Shown one piece after another: positions 17,360 to 24,687 of a stretch of 64,000 bases of DNA. A program made the translations under genes and the position numbers. Each line of letters begins with the position of its first letter. The first letter of the stretch is position 1. The DNA comes from CAIQIA01 sp049317465 (GTDB taxonomy: Bacteria > Cyanobacteriota > Cyanobacteriia > PCC-6307 > Cyanobiaceae): positions 40,343 to 104,342 of the forward strand of contig JBMOIF010000002.1 in assembly GCA_049317465.1 (NCBI GenBank), read 5' to 3'. Below the pieces are notes generated by a model, which ran no database searches, was not told the origin of the DNA, and was given only the letters and a program-made list of their open reading frames with translations.

Positions 17360-18786
17360 TCCCCCTGCGGCGCCGGGGTCGGCGCCGCCGCTGGGTCTTC
17401 TGGTCCCTTGTCGGGCTGCCCGTCGCACTCTTCACGTTCTGCGTCGCCATTGCACCGAGCCATCGGCCGGTGTCCCCCGGCTCCCCCGCTGCCCTCACCG
17501 GCGGGGCCTCGGTCGATGAGAAGTTCCGCTACCTCCCTGATCCGGAGGTGTATGCCCTTGACTTCGACCCCCGCAAGGTGCGCTTCGGCCTGCTCGAGGG
17601 ATGGGACCGGGAACAGGAGGCCTACGGAGACACCTCGGCCCTGGCCTTCGTGTCGGGGCCGATGTACGAGCGTTACACCGACGCCCCCGGTCAGGAGGTG
17701 ACCGTTCCGCTGGGGGATATCAAGCTGGGGGATCGGGTCTGGCGCGGCCGCAACCGCACGGCGTCACGCCAGCGGGCCTTCATCGGTATCACCCACGGCG
17801 GCCGCATCGACTTCGGCTACGGCGAACTCACCCCCGAACGGGAGGGGGAGTACGACACCTTCATCGGCGGTCTGCACGCCCTCTACAACGACCTGCAGCA
17901 GCCCCCCGGCGACTACCGAGGCGCCTACAGCGTCAGCATGGGCCAGCAGATCCGCTACTTCCTGCCCAGGATCCGCATGGTCATGGGCCTGCGCAGCGAC
18001 GGGCGACTGGAGGTGTTCATGAGCCGCGACGGCCTCACCCTCGAGCAGACCGAAGACATGGCCCGCCGCCGCGGCCTGGTGGCGGCCTACATGCCCGACC
18101 ACGCCTCCAAGAGCCGGTTCATCATCCCCGGCACCAAGGGCTTCAGCGAAGAAGACGCCAACTGGATCAGCGGCGGCGCCACCAGCTTCGTGCATGTGCC
18201 TTACATGCTCCGGCTCGAACCGCGTCCGTTCTTCCTGCAGGGGGATCTGCTGGCCAACCTCACCCCCCTGATCCGCTCGTCGGGCTGCAGCAACCCCGTC
18301 AGTTGCGGCGTGCACCTGGGGGGTCGGGTCATGGACCGTGCTCTGGCCGGCTTCAACCGCCTCATGGAGCGGGGGGTGGTGCCCCTGGCCCGCATGGTGT
18401 GGCGACCCTCCACCGGCCCGTCGCCGACCCGCTCCCCGGCCGCGGCTCCGCTGCGGGAGCCGCCGATCACGGCCGATCCCGCCCGGGCCCTGCAGACGCG
18501 ACCCCAGCCCACCAGCCTGCCGGCGGAACGTCAGCCCGCCGATCGCCAGCCGGTGGCCCCGGCGCCGCTGCCACCGGATCTGCCGGCACCCGAGGTGGTG
18601 CCTGACCGTTCCGGCCGCGGCAGCGATGCCGTTTACGACCCCGGTCTGCCCCTGGAGGGGGGCGCAGCTCCGGCGCCCGAATCCACGCCCGCACCGCCCC
18701 CGCCGCCGCAGCTGCCACCCGCTGCGGTCGCACCGCCCACGGCACCGCCGCCCGTGACGGCGCCACCGCCGGCCCCCGGGGCCTGA
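17245..18786 (+). CDS. Membrane-anchored protein with proline-rich tail (phosphodiester glycosidase-like?)
   Basis: The product is about 513 residues: a basic N-terminus, one membrane anchor (WVFWSLVGLPVALFTFCVAIAP), a globular domain and a low-complexity Pro/Ala tail over the last 110 residues. The domain has YALDFDPRKVRFGLLE, FIGITHGGRIDFGYGEL and MGLRSDGRLEVFMSRDGLTL. This layout recalls NAGPA-type phosphodiester glycosidases, but the usual LDGGGS motif is absent, so the family is only a suggestion. Starts at ATG 17215, ATG 17245 or GTG 17356 (sharing GTGA with the pdeM stop) are all possible. The high third-position GC before 17356 favours a longer N-terminus. Confidence 0.6.
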   Translation: MAQPATTLATVPAPASSRRRRRAILRSGDPVPAGGARVIPLRRRGRRRRWVFWSLVGLPVALFTFCVAIAPSHRPVSPGSPAALTGGASVDEKFRYLPDPEVYALDFDPRKVRFGLLEGWDREQEAYGDTSALAFVSGPMYERYTDAPGQEVTVPLGDIKLGDRVWRGRNRTASRQRAFIGITHGGRIDFGYGELTPEREGEYDTFIGGLHALYNDLQQPPGDYRGAYSVSMGQQIRYFLPRIRMVMGLRSDGRLEVFMSRDGLTLEQTEDMARRRGLVAAYMPDHASKSRFIIPGTKGFSEEDANWISGGATSFVHVPYMLRLEPRPFFLQGDLLANLTPLIRSSGCSNPVSCGVHLGGRVMDRALAGFNRLMERGVVPLARMVWRPSTGPSPTRSPAAAPLREPPITADPARALQTRPQPTSLPAERQPADRQPVAPAPLPPDLPAPEVVPDRSGRGSDAVYDPGLPLEGGAAPAPESTPAPPPPPQLPPAAVAPPTAPPPVTAPPPAPGA

Positions 18787-18798
18787 GGCGCCTTTCCG

Positions 18799-19263
18799 TC
18801 AGGCCTCCGCCAGGGCCCGCACCACATCGCCGCGGGTCAGAACCCCAACAGGGCGCTCATCAGCGTCGAGCACGAACAGCCTCTGGGTGCTGCGCTCATG
18901 CAGCAGCCGGGCGGCCGCCGGCAGGGGCAGATCCCCGCTGCAGCTGTGGGGCTGCCGGCCCATCACATCGGCCACCGAGGTGCCGAGCACCTGGTGAACC
19001 TCCTTGTCCCAGCTGAGGGGATTGCGAAGGTAGATGACCGCGTCGAGCAGCATCACGTAGGGACCCGGCTGGAAGCCGCTCTCGCGCACCATCAGGTCCT
19101 GTTCCGAGAGTTCGCCCACCAGCCGACCGTCGTCGTCGACCACCGGCAGCCCGCTGATGTGATGCTCGCTGAGCAGCTGCACCGCCTCCTGCAGGGGGGT
19201 GGCGGCTGTCACCGAGAGCACGGGCCGGCTCATCACCTCGGCCACCGATCGCTGCACCACCAT
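18799..19263 (-). CDS. CBS-domain pair protein
   Basis: This 154-residue protein consists of two CBS motifs. The first is RSVAEVMSRPVLSV...HISGLPVVDDDGRLVGELSEQDLM. The second is TSVADVMGRQPHSCS...TQRLFVLDADERPVGVLTRGDVVRAL. About 30 residues (FQPGPYVMLLDAVIYLRNPL) separate them, a linker also seen in stand-alone bacterial CBS proteins. CBS pairs bind adenosyl nucleotides such as AMP or ATP and regulate partners; no catalytic domain is attached, so the partner is unknown. It is divergent from the CDP-alcohol transferase gene (35 bp). Confidence 0.9.
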   Translation of the reverse strand: MVVQRSVAEVMSRPVLSVTAATPLQEAVQLLSEHHISGLPVVDDDGRLVGELSEQDLMVRESGFQPGPYVMLLDAVIYLRNPLSWDKEVHQVLGTSVADVMGRQPHSCSGDLPLPAAARLLHERSTQRLFVLDADERPVGVLTRGDVVRALAEA

Positions 19264-19298
19264 GGGGTCATCCTGGTTGCTGGCATTCTGCAGCGCCC

Positions 19299-19832
19299 AT
19301 GACCGGTCCGTCCCTGCGCCGCCTCGCCGACGGGCTCACTCTGCTGCGGGCTGGGCTGGGTCTGCCGCTGCTGCTCGTTCTGCAGGCCGGCTGGGGGTGG
19401 ATGGGCTGGATGCTGCTGCTGGCCGGTGCCCTCACCGATGCCGCCGACGGCTGGGTGGCGCGCCGGGCCGGCGGCGGCAGCGCCTGGGGGGCCCGCCTGG
19501 ACCCCCTCAGCGACAAGCTGCTGGTCTGCGCACCCCTGCTGCTGCTGGCCGCCGACGGTCGGCTGCCGCTCTGGGCGGTGTGGCTGCTGCTGGCCCGCGA
19601 ACTGCTGATCACCGGCTGGCGACAGGACCGCCCTGGGGGAGGTCCGGCCTCGGCGGCCGGCAAGCTCAAGACCCTGGTGCAGGTGCTGGCGCTGCTGCTG
19701 CTGCTCTGGCCCGGTCCGGGCCAGGCCCTGGCCACTGCCGTGGGGCTGGCGGCCTTCTGGCTGGCCCTGGCCCTGGCTCTGCTGTCGGCCTGGGGCTATC
19801 TCAACCCGCCAGCAGGGTCGCATCCGCGCTGA
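19299..19832 (+). CDS. CDP-alcohol phosphatidyltransferase family protein
   Basis: This integral membrane enzyme of 177 residues transfers a phosphatidyl group from a CDP-alcohol. The signature D-x2-DG-x2-AR-x8-G-x3-D-x3-D reads LTDAADGWVARRAGG...GARLDPLSDKLL, with all four Asp present. Four to five hydrophobic helices follow. Size and motif fit PgsA, which makes phosphatidylglycerol phosphate; phosphatidylglycerol is required in thylakoids. The assignment to PgsA rather than another family member is inference. The 3' end overlaps the convergent epimerase gene by 32 bp. Confidence 0.88.
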   Translation: MTGPSLRRLADGLTLLRAGLGLPLLLVLQAGWGWMGWMLLLAGALTDAADGWVARRAGGGSAWGARLDPLSDKLLVCAPLLLLAADGRLPLWAVWLLLARELLITGWRQDRPGGGPASAAGKLKTLVQVLALLLLLWPGPGQALATAVGLAAFWLALALALLSAWGYLNPPAGSHPR

Positions 19833-20721
19833 CATCCGGCGCTGCCGCCGGACGCAGGGCATAGTCCCGCTGGTGGCTGTCGGCAAGGGCCGCGGCCAGG
19901 TCGTACCGCGGACTCCAGGCCAGCTCACGCTCCAGCCGCTCCACCGAGGTGAGGAAGTGGCTGAGTCGCAGGGGGAAGGCCTTGCGGGCCTTGGGGTCAA
20001 GGTCGCGGGTGTCGAAGAAGCGCCGGTCGACGCTCGCCGGATCGACGCCACAGGCGCGGGCGGCGGCCTCCAGCAGGCCGAGCATGGTCACGCCCTGCCG
20101 GCCCGAGCAGTTGTAGATGCGGTTCGTGGCCGCATCCACCTCCAGACAGCGGGCCATGGCGAGGGCCAGGTCGTCCACGTGCCCCAGCTGGGTGATGGTG
20201 CTTCCGTCGCCGGGGATCGGCACGGGCAGGCGGTGCACGATCCGGTCGAAGAACCAGGCCTCGATCGGGTTGTAATTCCCGGGGCCGATGATGTAAGTGG
20301 GCCGGAAGCTGGTGAAGGGAATCCCCTCCCGGGCCAGCCAGGCTTCGGTCTCGGCCTTGCCGGCGTGGCGGCTGGCGGGGTCGGTGGCAGCCTCCTCGTC
20401 GAGGGGGAAGCTGGTGCTGTCGGCGTACACCCCCGCTGAGGAGACATAGACGAACCGGTGGGATGGAGCTCCCGTTCGGGCGACCACCGCCTGGCTGTCG
20501 GCCAGGGTGCGGCCGGAACTGTCGATGATCACGTCGAAGCGACGCCCCTCCAGGGCTTGCATCCCTTCGGTTGTGCTGCGATCGCCGGTCAGCGACTCGA
20601 CGCCGTCGGGCAGGGGCTGGCGACCGCGGGTGAACAGCGTCAGGGCATGCCCCTGGGCCAGCAGCCGTGCCACCAGGGGAGGTCCGATGAATCGGGTGCC
20701 GCCCATCACCAGGATCTTCAT
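19801..20721 (-). CDS. NAD-dependent epimerase/dehydratase, CSP41-like
   Basis: This 306-residue atypical short-chain dehydrogenase of the extended type starts at ATG 20721. MKILVMGGTRFIGPPLVARLL is the NAD(P)-binding glycine motif. FVYVSSAGVYADS precedes the region where an epimerase would carry its Tyr-x3-Lys pair; here the nearest match is SRHAGKAETEAWL, so the classical Tyr is not evident. FRPTYIIGPGNYNPIEAWF and GHVDDLALAM are typical of the CSP41/isoflavone reductase-like group. Plant CSP41 proteins bind plastid RNA, which may or may not apply here. Confidence 0.85.
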   Translation of the reverse strand: MKILVMGGTRFIGPPLVARLLAQGHALTLFTRGRQPLPDGVESLTGDRSTTEGMQALEGRRFDVIIDSSGRTLADSQAVVARTGAPSHRFVYVSSAGVYADSTSFPLDEEAATDPASRHAGKAETEAWLAREGIPFTSFRPTYIIGPGNYNPIEAWFFDRIVHRLPVPIPGDGSTITQLGHVDDLALAMARCLEVDAATNRIYNCSGRQGVTMLGLLEAAARACGVDPASVDRRFFDTRDLDPKARKAFPLRLSHFLTSVERLERELAWSPRYDLAAALADSHQRDYALRPAAAPDVSADATLLAG

Positions 20722-20740
20722 GGAGCCAACGCGCCGGATG

Positions 20741-20774
20741 CGCCGCCATTCAACCCCCCGAAGGGGGGGCGGCG
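20741..20774. promoter_or_regulatory. GC-rich hairpin in the epimerase/hisA divergent gap
   Basis: An inner stem CCCCCC (20754-20759) pairs with GGGGGG (20763-20769 region) across a GAA(G) loop. An outer stem CGCCGCC (20741-20747) pairs with GGCGGCG (20768-20774), leaving ATTCAA bulged on the 5' side. It lies 38 bp before hisA and 20 bp before the epimerase start, within both leaders. No T-run follows, so it is not a standard terminator. Function is unknown. Confidence 0.4.
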
Positions 20775-20811
20775 AGGCTGAAGGGAAGATGGAGCCAGCA
20801 TTCCGGCGCCG

Positions 20812-21585
20812 ATGGAGATCATCCCGGCCATTGATCTGCTCGATGGCCATTGCGTTCGCCTGCATCAGGGCGACTACGACCGCGTCACCCGCTTCGCCGA
20901 CGACCCTGTGCGCCAGGCGCTGGAGTGGGAGCGGCAGGGGGCTCCGCGGCTCCACCTGGTCGACCTCGACGGTGCCCGCAGCGGTGAGGCCGTGAATGAC
21001 GCGGTGGTGCGGGCGATCACCGCCGCCCTTGCCATTCCGGTTCAGCTGGGTGGTGGCGTGCGCAGCCGCGACCGGGCCGAAGACCTGCTGGCCTGCGGTC
21101 TGGATCGGGTGATCCTGGGCACGGTGGCCATCGAGCAGCCGGCTCTGGTCCATGAGCTGGCGGCTGCCCATCCCGGCCGCATCGTCGTCGGCATCGATGC
21201 CCGCGACGGACGGGTCGCCACCCGCGGCTGGATCGAGGAGAGCAGCGTCGAGGCCACGGCCCTGGCGATGAGCCTCGCCGACAGCGGTATCACCGCCATC
21301 ATCAGCACCGACATCGCCACCGACGGCACCCTGGCGGGGCCCAACCGCGAGGCCCTGCGCGCCATGGCCGCTGCCGCTGCGCCGGTTCCGGTGATCGCCT
21401 CGGGCGGCATCGGTGATCTGGCCGATGTGCTCAGCCTGCTGGCCCTTGAACCGCTGGGAGTGCACGGGGTGGTCGTCGGCCGGGCTCTTTACGACGGCCG
21501 CCTCGACCTGGCCGAGGCGATCACCGCCGTGGGACCGGCGCGCTGGCAGGACCCGCCCGTCAGCTCCGACATTTCCATCGCCTGA
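20812..21585 (+). CDS. hisA: Phosphoribosylformimino-AICAR-phosphate isomerase HisA
   Basis: HisA catalyses the Amadori isomerisation of ProFAR to PRFAR, step four of histidine synthesis. The 257-residue TIM barrel starts MEIIPAIDLLDGHCVRLHQGDY, with the catalytic Asp in PAIDLLDG. Phosphate-binding repeats are IPVQLGGGVRSRD and PVIASGGIGDLADV. The second catalytic Asp lies in ISTDIATDGTLAGPN. Its product feeds HisF/HisH; hisH is at 33370-33981 on the other strand, so the pathway genes are dispersed. Confidence 0.97.
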   Translation: MEIIPAIDLLDGHCVRLHQGDYDRVTRFADDPVRQALEWERQGAPRLHLVDLDGARSGEAVNDAVVRAITAALAIPVQLGGGVRSRDRAEDLLACGLDRVILGTVAIEQPALVHELAAAHPGRIVVGIDARDGRVATRGWIEESSVEATALAMSLADSGITAIISTDIATDGTLAGPNREALRAMAAAAAPVPVIASGGIGDLADVLSLLALEPLGVHGVVVGRALYDGRLDLAEAITAVGPARWQDPPVSSDISIA

Positions 21586-21624
21586 CACCGTCACCGTTCA
21601 TGACAGCGTCAGCGTCCACGACCG
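21583..21624 (+). repeat. Two imperfect 18-bp direct repeats upstream of the Fur-family gene
   Basis: CGTCACCGTTCATGACAG (21589-21606) is followed directly by CGTCAGCGTCCACGACCG (21607-21624). Two palindromes TGAC-N3-GTCA sit 18 bp apart at 21583-21593 and 21601-21611, the first containing the hisA stop. They lie about 75-115 bp before the predicted start of the Fur-family regulator, where an operator could sit. Confidence 0.45.
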
Positions 21625-21696
21625 TGGGGCCTTTATTTCTGCAGGGCAGATCACTGGACACAGGCTTAAACTGAAGCGAATTCTCGATATTCGCCG

Positions 21697-22173
21697 TTGC
21701 GCTCGTCAGCGCCGCCATCACCCCTGGACCCCACATCCTCGTCGTCCATCTCCCCCTCCCGTGGGCTTGAGGGCGCCTATCGAGACTGCCGTTCCCGGGG
21801 CCTGCGTCTCAGCCGCCAGCGCCGTCTGGTGCTCGAAATCCTGTGGCGCACCGGTGGTCATCTGAGCGCCCGAGACATTTTCGAGCAGCTCAATGCAGAC
21901 GGCCGTCGCATCGGCCACACCTCGGTGTATCAGAACCTTGAATCCCTGCACGAGAACGGGGTGATCGAGTGCCTGGACCGGGCCGGCGGGCGTCTGTATG
22001 GCCATCGCACCGATCCCCACAGCCACCTCACCTGCCTCGAGAGCGGAGAAATCAGCGACATCGACATTCAGCTTCCCCCTGATCTGCTGCGGCAGATCGA
22101 GCTGGCCACCGGCTTCGAGATCGAGTCGTACAGCCTGCAGCTTCAGGGCAGGCCCCGGACTGCTCCGGCGTGA
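21697..22173 (+). CDS. Fur-family transcriptional regulator lacking CxxC motifs
   Basis: This Fur-superfamily winged-helix regulator has about 158 residues. The DNA-binding domain reads RLSRQRRLVLEILWRTGGHLSARDIFEQL...IGHTSVYQNLESLHENGVIE. The metal region RTDPHSHLTCLESGE keeps the His and one Cys, but the usual CxxC is C-L-E-S. The C-terminal CxxC is also missing, the protein ending SYSLQLQGRPRTAPA. It probably lacks the structural zinc site of classical Fur, Zur and PerR. No ATG is available; TTG 21697 is the likeliest start and is uncertain. The stop overlaps the DUF3685 start in GTGA. Confidence 0.85.
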   Translation: MRSSAPPSPLDPTSSSSISPSRGLEGAYRDCRSRGLRLSRQRRLVLEILWRTGGHLSARDIFEQLNADGRRIGHTSVYQNLESLHENGVIECLDRAGGRLYGHRTDPHSHLTCLESGEISDIDIQLPPDLLRQIELATGFEIESYSLQLQGRPRTAPA

Positions 22174-23795
22174 GGGCGGGGCTGCGGCTGCTGCTGCTCG
22201 CCCCTGCGTGGCAGCGGCAGGGTCTGGAGGCCTGGTTCACGGCCCGGCTGGCCGACCTCCGCCTGGTGAGCGAACCGACCCGCGACCTCGATCTCGTCCT
22301 GTGGGTGTTGCGCGGCGACGAGGCGCCGGGAACCATCGCCCACGATCTCGGTCTCGCCCGCGAGCGCTGGGGCCCGGTGCCCGTGCTCCTGGTGCTCTCG
22401 CTTGATCCTGCGGACCAGGCCGCAGGCTGGCTGGCCCTGCCAGTGGAGGGGCTGCTGCATCAGCCCAGCGCCGAGCGCATGCTCGAGGCCCTTGAGGTGC
22501 TGGCCGACGGGGGACGGCTCGTCGACCTGCCGGTCGCCCCCCCCACCGCGGCCGCAGCACCGCTGGAGGATGGTCTGGCGGCGCGGCTCCTGCGCAGCGG
22601 TCTGGCCGAGATCGCCGCCGAACGCCGCCGGCTGCAGGCCCTGGCCCGTCGCGGATCCCCCGGTTGGCTGTCCGGGCTGCTGTTGGCAGGGCGGCTGCGG
22701 GAGCTGGCGATGGCTGAACAGGTGCTGCGCCTGATCTGGCGCGTTCCGCCGGCTGCCCCCGTCCCCGATGTCGCCGGGGCAGCGGGTCCCCTGGTGGTTG
22801 CGGCTGCTCCCCTGCGGTACACCCTGCCGGACCGTCGGCCCCTCACCCTGCTCGCCCACCTCGACGAACGCCTGCGGGAGGGCTGTCGCGATCTGGAACT
22901 CGGCGACGGTGCCGCCCCCCTCCTGGCCCTGGAGGCCCTGCTGCCGGAGCAGCGCAGCCAGCTGCTGCAGTCGCTGCTGCACGAGTTCCGCCTGCTGGTC
23001 GACCGCCTGGCCGCCGAAGCCCCGACCGCCGTCGACGATCCCTGGCGGCTGCAGCAGTCGCGCCTGCGCCGGCGGGCGCTGCAGGGACTGCTGGGGGCCT
23101 ACACCCGCCTGCCCCGGGAGGGAGAGCTGGTGTCACCGCTCGAGTTGCTGCAGGACGACCCACTGCTCGCCGAGGAGGATCCCGAACTGCCCGATCTCTG
23201 GCCCTGTCTGCAGGGGTTGCTCAGCGGTCGCCCCCTGCTGCTCAAGGGAACCCTCGTGGCACCGGATGAGCCCATCGCCCTGCTTGAGCTGCAGAGGCAG
23301 CTGAGCAACTGGCTCGTGCGCAATGCCGAGCTGATCGCCCGGCGTCTGCTGGAGGCCTCGGCGGCCTGGCCTGAGCTGCGCCGCGCCCTGCTGGTGGAGG
23401 AGCTGCTGGCAACCCGCGAACTGGAGCGGTTCCGCAATCGCCTCAATGCCCGTGACCGCTGGTTGGCGTTGGTCGAACGGCCGCGGGCGATCTTCGAGAG
23501 TCGGCGGCTGCTCTACGCCATCGAGAACCGTCGCATCGCCCCGCAGATGCAGCGCGAGATCCGCGACGCCGAGCTCAGGCGCCTCGGCCTCTGGCCCCAG
23601 CTGGTGACCCTGCTGCTGGAGATCCGCGATGCCCTCGCCCCCCAGGTGGCGCTGCTCCTCAACCGGCTGGGGCAACTGGCCGTGTTGCTGCTGACCCAGG
23701 TGCTGGGTCGCGCCATCGGTCTGGTCGGCCGCGGAATTCTCCAGGGGCTCGGCCGCGGCCTGCAGAATGCCACCACGCCACCGGAGCGCCCCTGA
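22170..23795 (+). CDS. DUF3685 family protein (Ycf55-related)
   Basis: This 541-residue protein of unknown function is translationally coupled to the Fur-family gene through GTGA at 22170. Residues 1-120 look like a response-regulator-type receiver fold (RLLLLAPAWQ, LVLWVLRGDE, VPVLLVLSLD, GLLHQPSAERMLEALEVL) but the phosphorylated Asp is not clear. The long C-terminal part is mostly helical and Arg/Leu-rich, ending in a hydrophobic stretch (VALLLNRLGQLAVLLLTQVLGRAIGLV). This matches the DUF3685 family of cyanobacteria and red-algal plastids (Ycf55) as I recall it. Confidence 0.68.
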   Translation: MRAGLRLLLLAPAWQRQGLEAWFTARLADLRLVSEPTRDLDLVLWVLRGDEAPGTIAHDLGLARERWGPVPVLLVLSLDPADQAAGWLALPVEGLLHQPSAERMLEALEVLADGGRLVDLPVAPPTAAAAPLEDGLAARLLRSGLAEIAAERRRLQALARRGSPGWLSGLLLAGRLRELAMAEQVLRLIWRVPPAAPVPDVAGAAGPLVVAAAPLRYTLPDRRPLTLLAHLDERLREGCRDLELGDGAAPLLALEALLPEQRSQLLQSLLHEFRLLVDRLAAEAPTAVDDPWRLQQSRLRRRALQGLLGAYTRLPREGELVSPLELLQDDPLLAEEDPELPDLWPCLQGLLSGRPLLLKGTLVAPDEPIALLELQRQLSNWLVRNAELIARRLLEASAAWPELRRALLVEELLATRELERFRNRLNARDRWLALVERPRAIFESRRLLYAIENRRIAPQMQREIRDAELRRLGLWPQLVTLLLEIRDALAPQVALLLNRLGQLAVLLLTQVLGRAIGLVGRGILQGLGRGLQNATTPPERP

Positions 23796-23798
23796 CCC

Positions 23799-24335
23799 AT
23801 GGCCCCCGTCCTTGCCCTGCTGCTGTCCGTGCTGATCGCCCTGGGGGGTGTGGGCCCTGCCTGGGCCTCCCGTGACAGCGACAGCTACGACGGCAACATC
23901 TTTGCCCTTTACGCCGGCAATGGTGCCCTTGTGCCGCCGCGGGTGACCCTGGCCGAAGCCCTCAGGGGAGAACGTCCGGTGCTGCTGGCCTTCTATCTCG
24001 ACGACAGTGCGGCCAGCAAGGCCTTCGCTCCGCTGCTCTCCGATCTGCAGGGCCGCTGGGGTCGGGCGGTGGAGCTGATCGCCCTGGCGAGCGACCCCTA
24101 CAGGCCCGATCCCTCGGCGTCGGCCGATGACCCCTCCCATTACTGGTCAGGGGTGGTGCCGCAGCTGCTGGTGATCGATGGCGAAGGGCGCGTCCGCTTC
24201 AACGGCCAGGGCCGGATCGACGAGGAGGCGGTCGAAGAGGCCCTCGCGGCGGTCACCGGCCTGCCGGCGGCCGGTGACGGGACCCGCCGCCGCACCCAGA
24301 GCTTCAACGAGTACAACAGCGAGGTGGTGTCCTAG
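23799..24335 (+). CDS. Exported thioredoxin-fold protein without CxxC
   Basis: This 178-residue protein has a clear signal peptide (VLALLLSVLIALGGVGPAWA, cleaved after AWA) and a thioredoxin-like domain. PVLLAFYLDDSAASKAFAPLLSDL is at the position where a thioredoxin would carry its CxxC; here it is D-D-S-A, so no disulfide chemistry is expected. VVPQLLVIDGEGRVRF supplies the cis-Pro loop. Related proteins in cyanobacteria have been tied to photosystem I accumulation; I recall this only loosely. It starts three bases after the DUF3685 stop and converges on the Nif11 gene. Confidence 0.72.
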   Translation: MAPVLALLLSVLIALGGVGPAWASRDSDSYDGNIFALYAGNGALVPPRVTLAEALRGERPVLLAFYLDDSAASKAFAPLLSDLQGRWGRAVELIALASDPYRPDPSASADDPSHYWSGVVPQLLVIDGEGRVRFNGQGRIDEEAVEEALAAVTGLPAAGDGTRRRTQSFNEYNSEVVS

Positions 24336-24343
24336 GGAACGGC

Positions 24344-24601
24344 TCAGATGAGCTTGCCCAGGAAGACATCACCGAAGTCGTGATCGAAGAGGTTGGCCGA
24401 CATCGCCGCGAGCTCATCGTCCGAGCGGCCGGCCAGCCGATGCAGGTGGTGGCGCACCAGGCTCGGTTTTGACACCTGATGACCATGCTCGGCCGCCAGC
24501 CGCACCAGCTCGTCGTGGCTGCGGGCCGCCCGCACCTTCTCGGAGAGGGCAAGGTTGCGGCGGGCTTCGTTGAGGAAGAGATCCAGGTTGGCCTGGCTCA
24601 T
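24344..24601 (-). CDS. Nif11-domain small protein
   Basis: This 85-residue protein carries the Nif11 fold: MSQANLDLFLNEARRNLALSEKVRAARSHDELVRLAAEHG. The family occurs as leader peptides of lanthipeptide-like products (prochlorosins) and as stand-alone proteins. Here there is no GG/GA leader cleavage site followed by a Cys-rich core, and no lanthionine synthetase or transporter is nearby. It is therefore more likely a stand-alone Nif11 protein of unknown role. The C-terminus reads FDHDFGDVFLGKLI. Confidence 0.75.
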   Translation of the reverse strand: MSQANLDLFLNEARRNLALSEKVRAARSHDELVRLAAEHGHQVSKPSLVRHHLHRLAGRSDDELAAMSANLFDHDFGDVFLGKLI

Positions 24602-24687
24602 GGGATCTGTGGCGCTGACACCGCACCCTTAGCGCCTCCGGATGAAGATCACAGGTCGGGTCGGCGCTGTGACCGTGACGCATCCCC

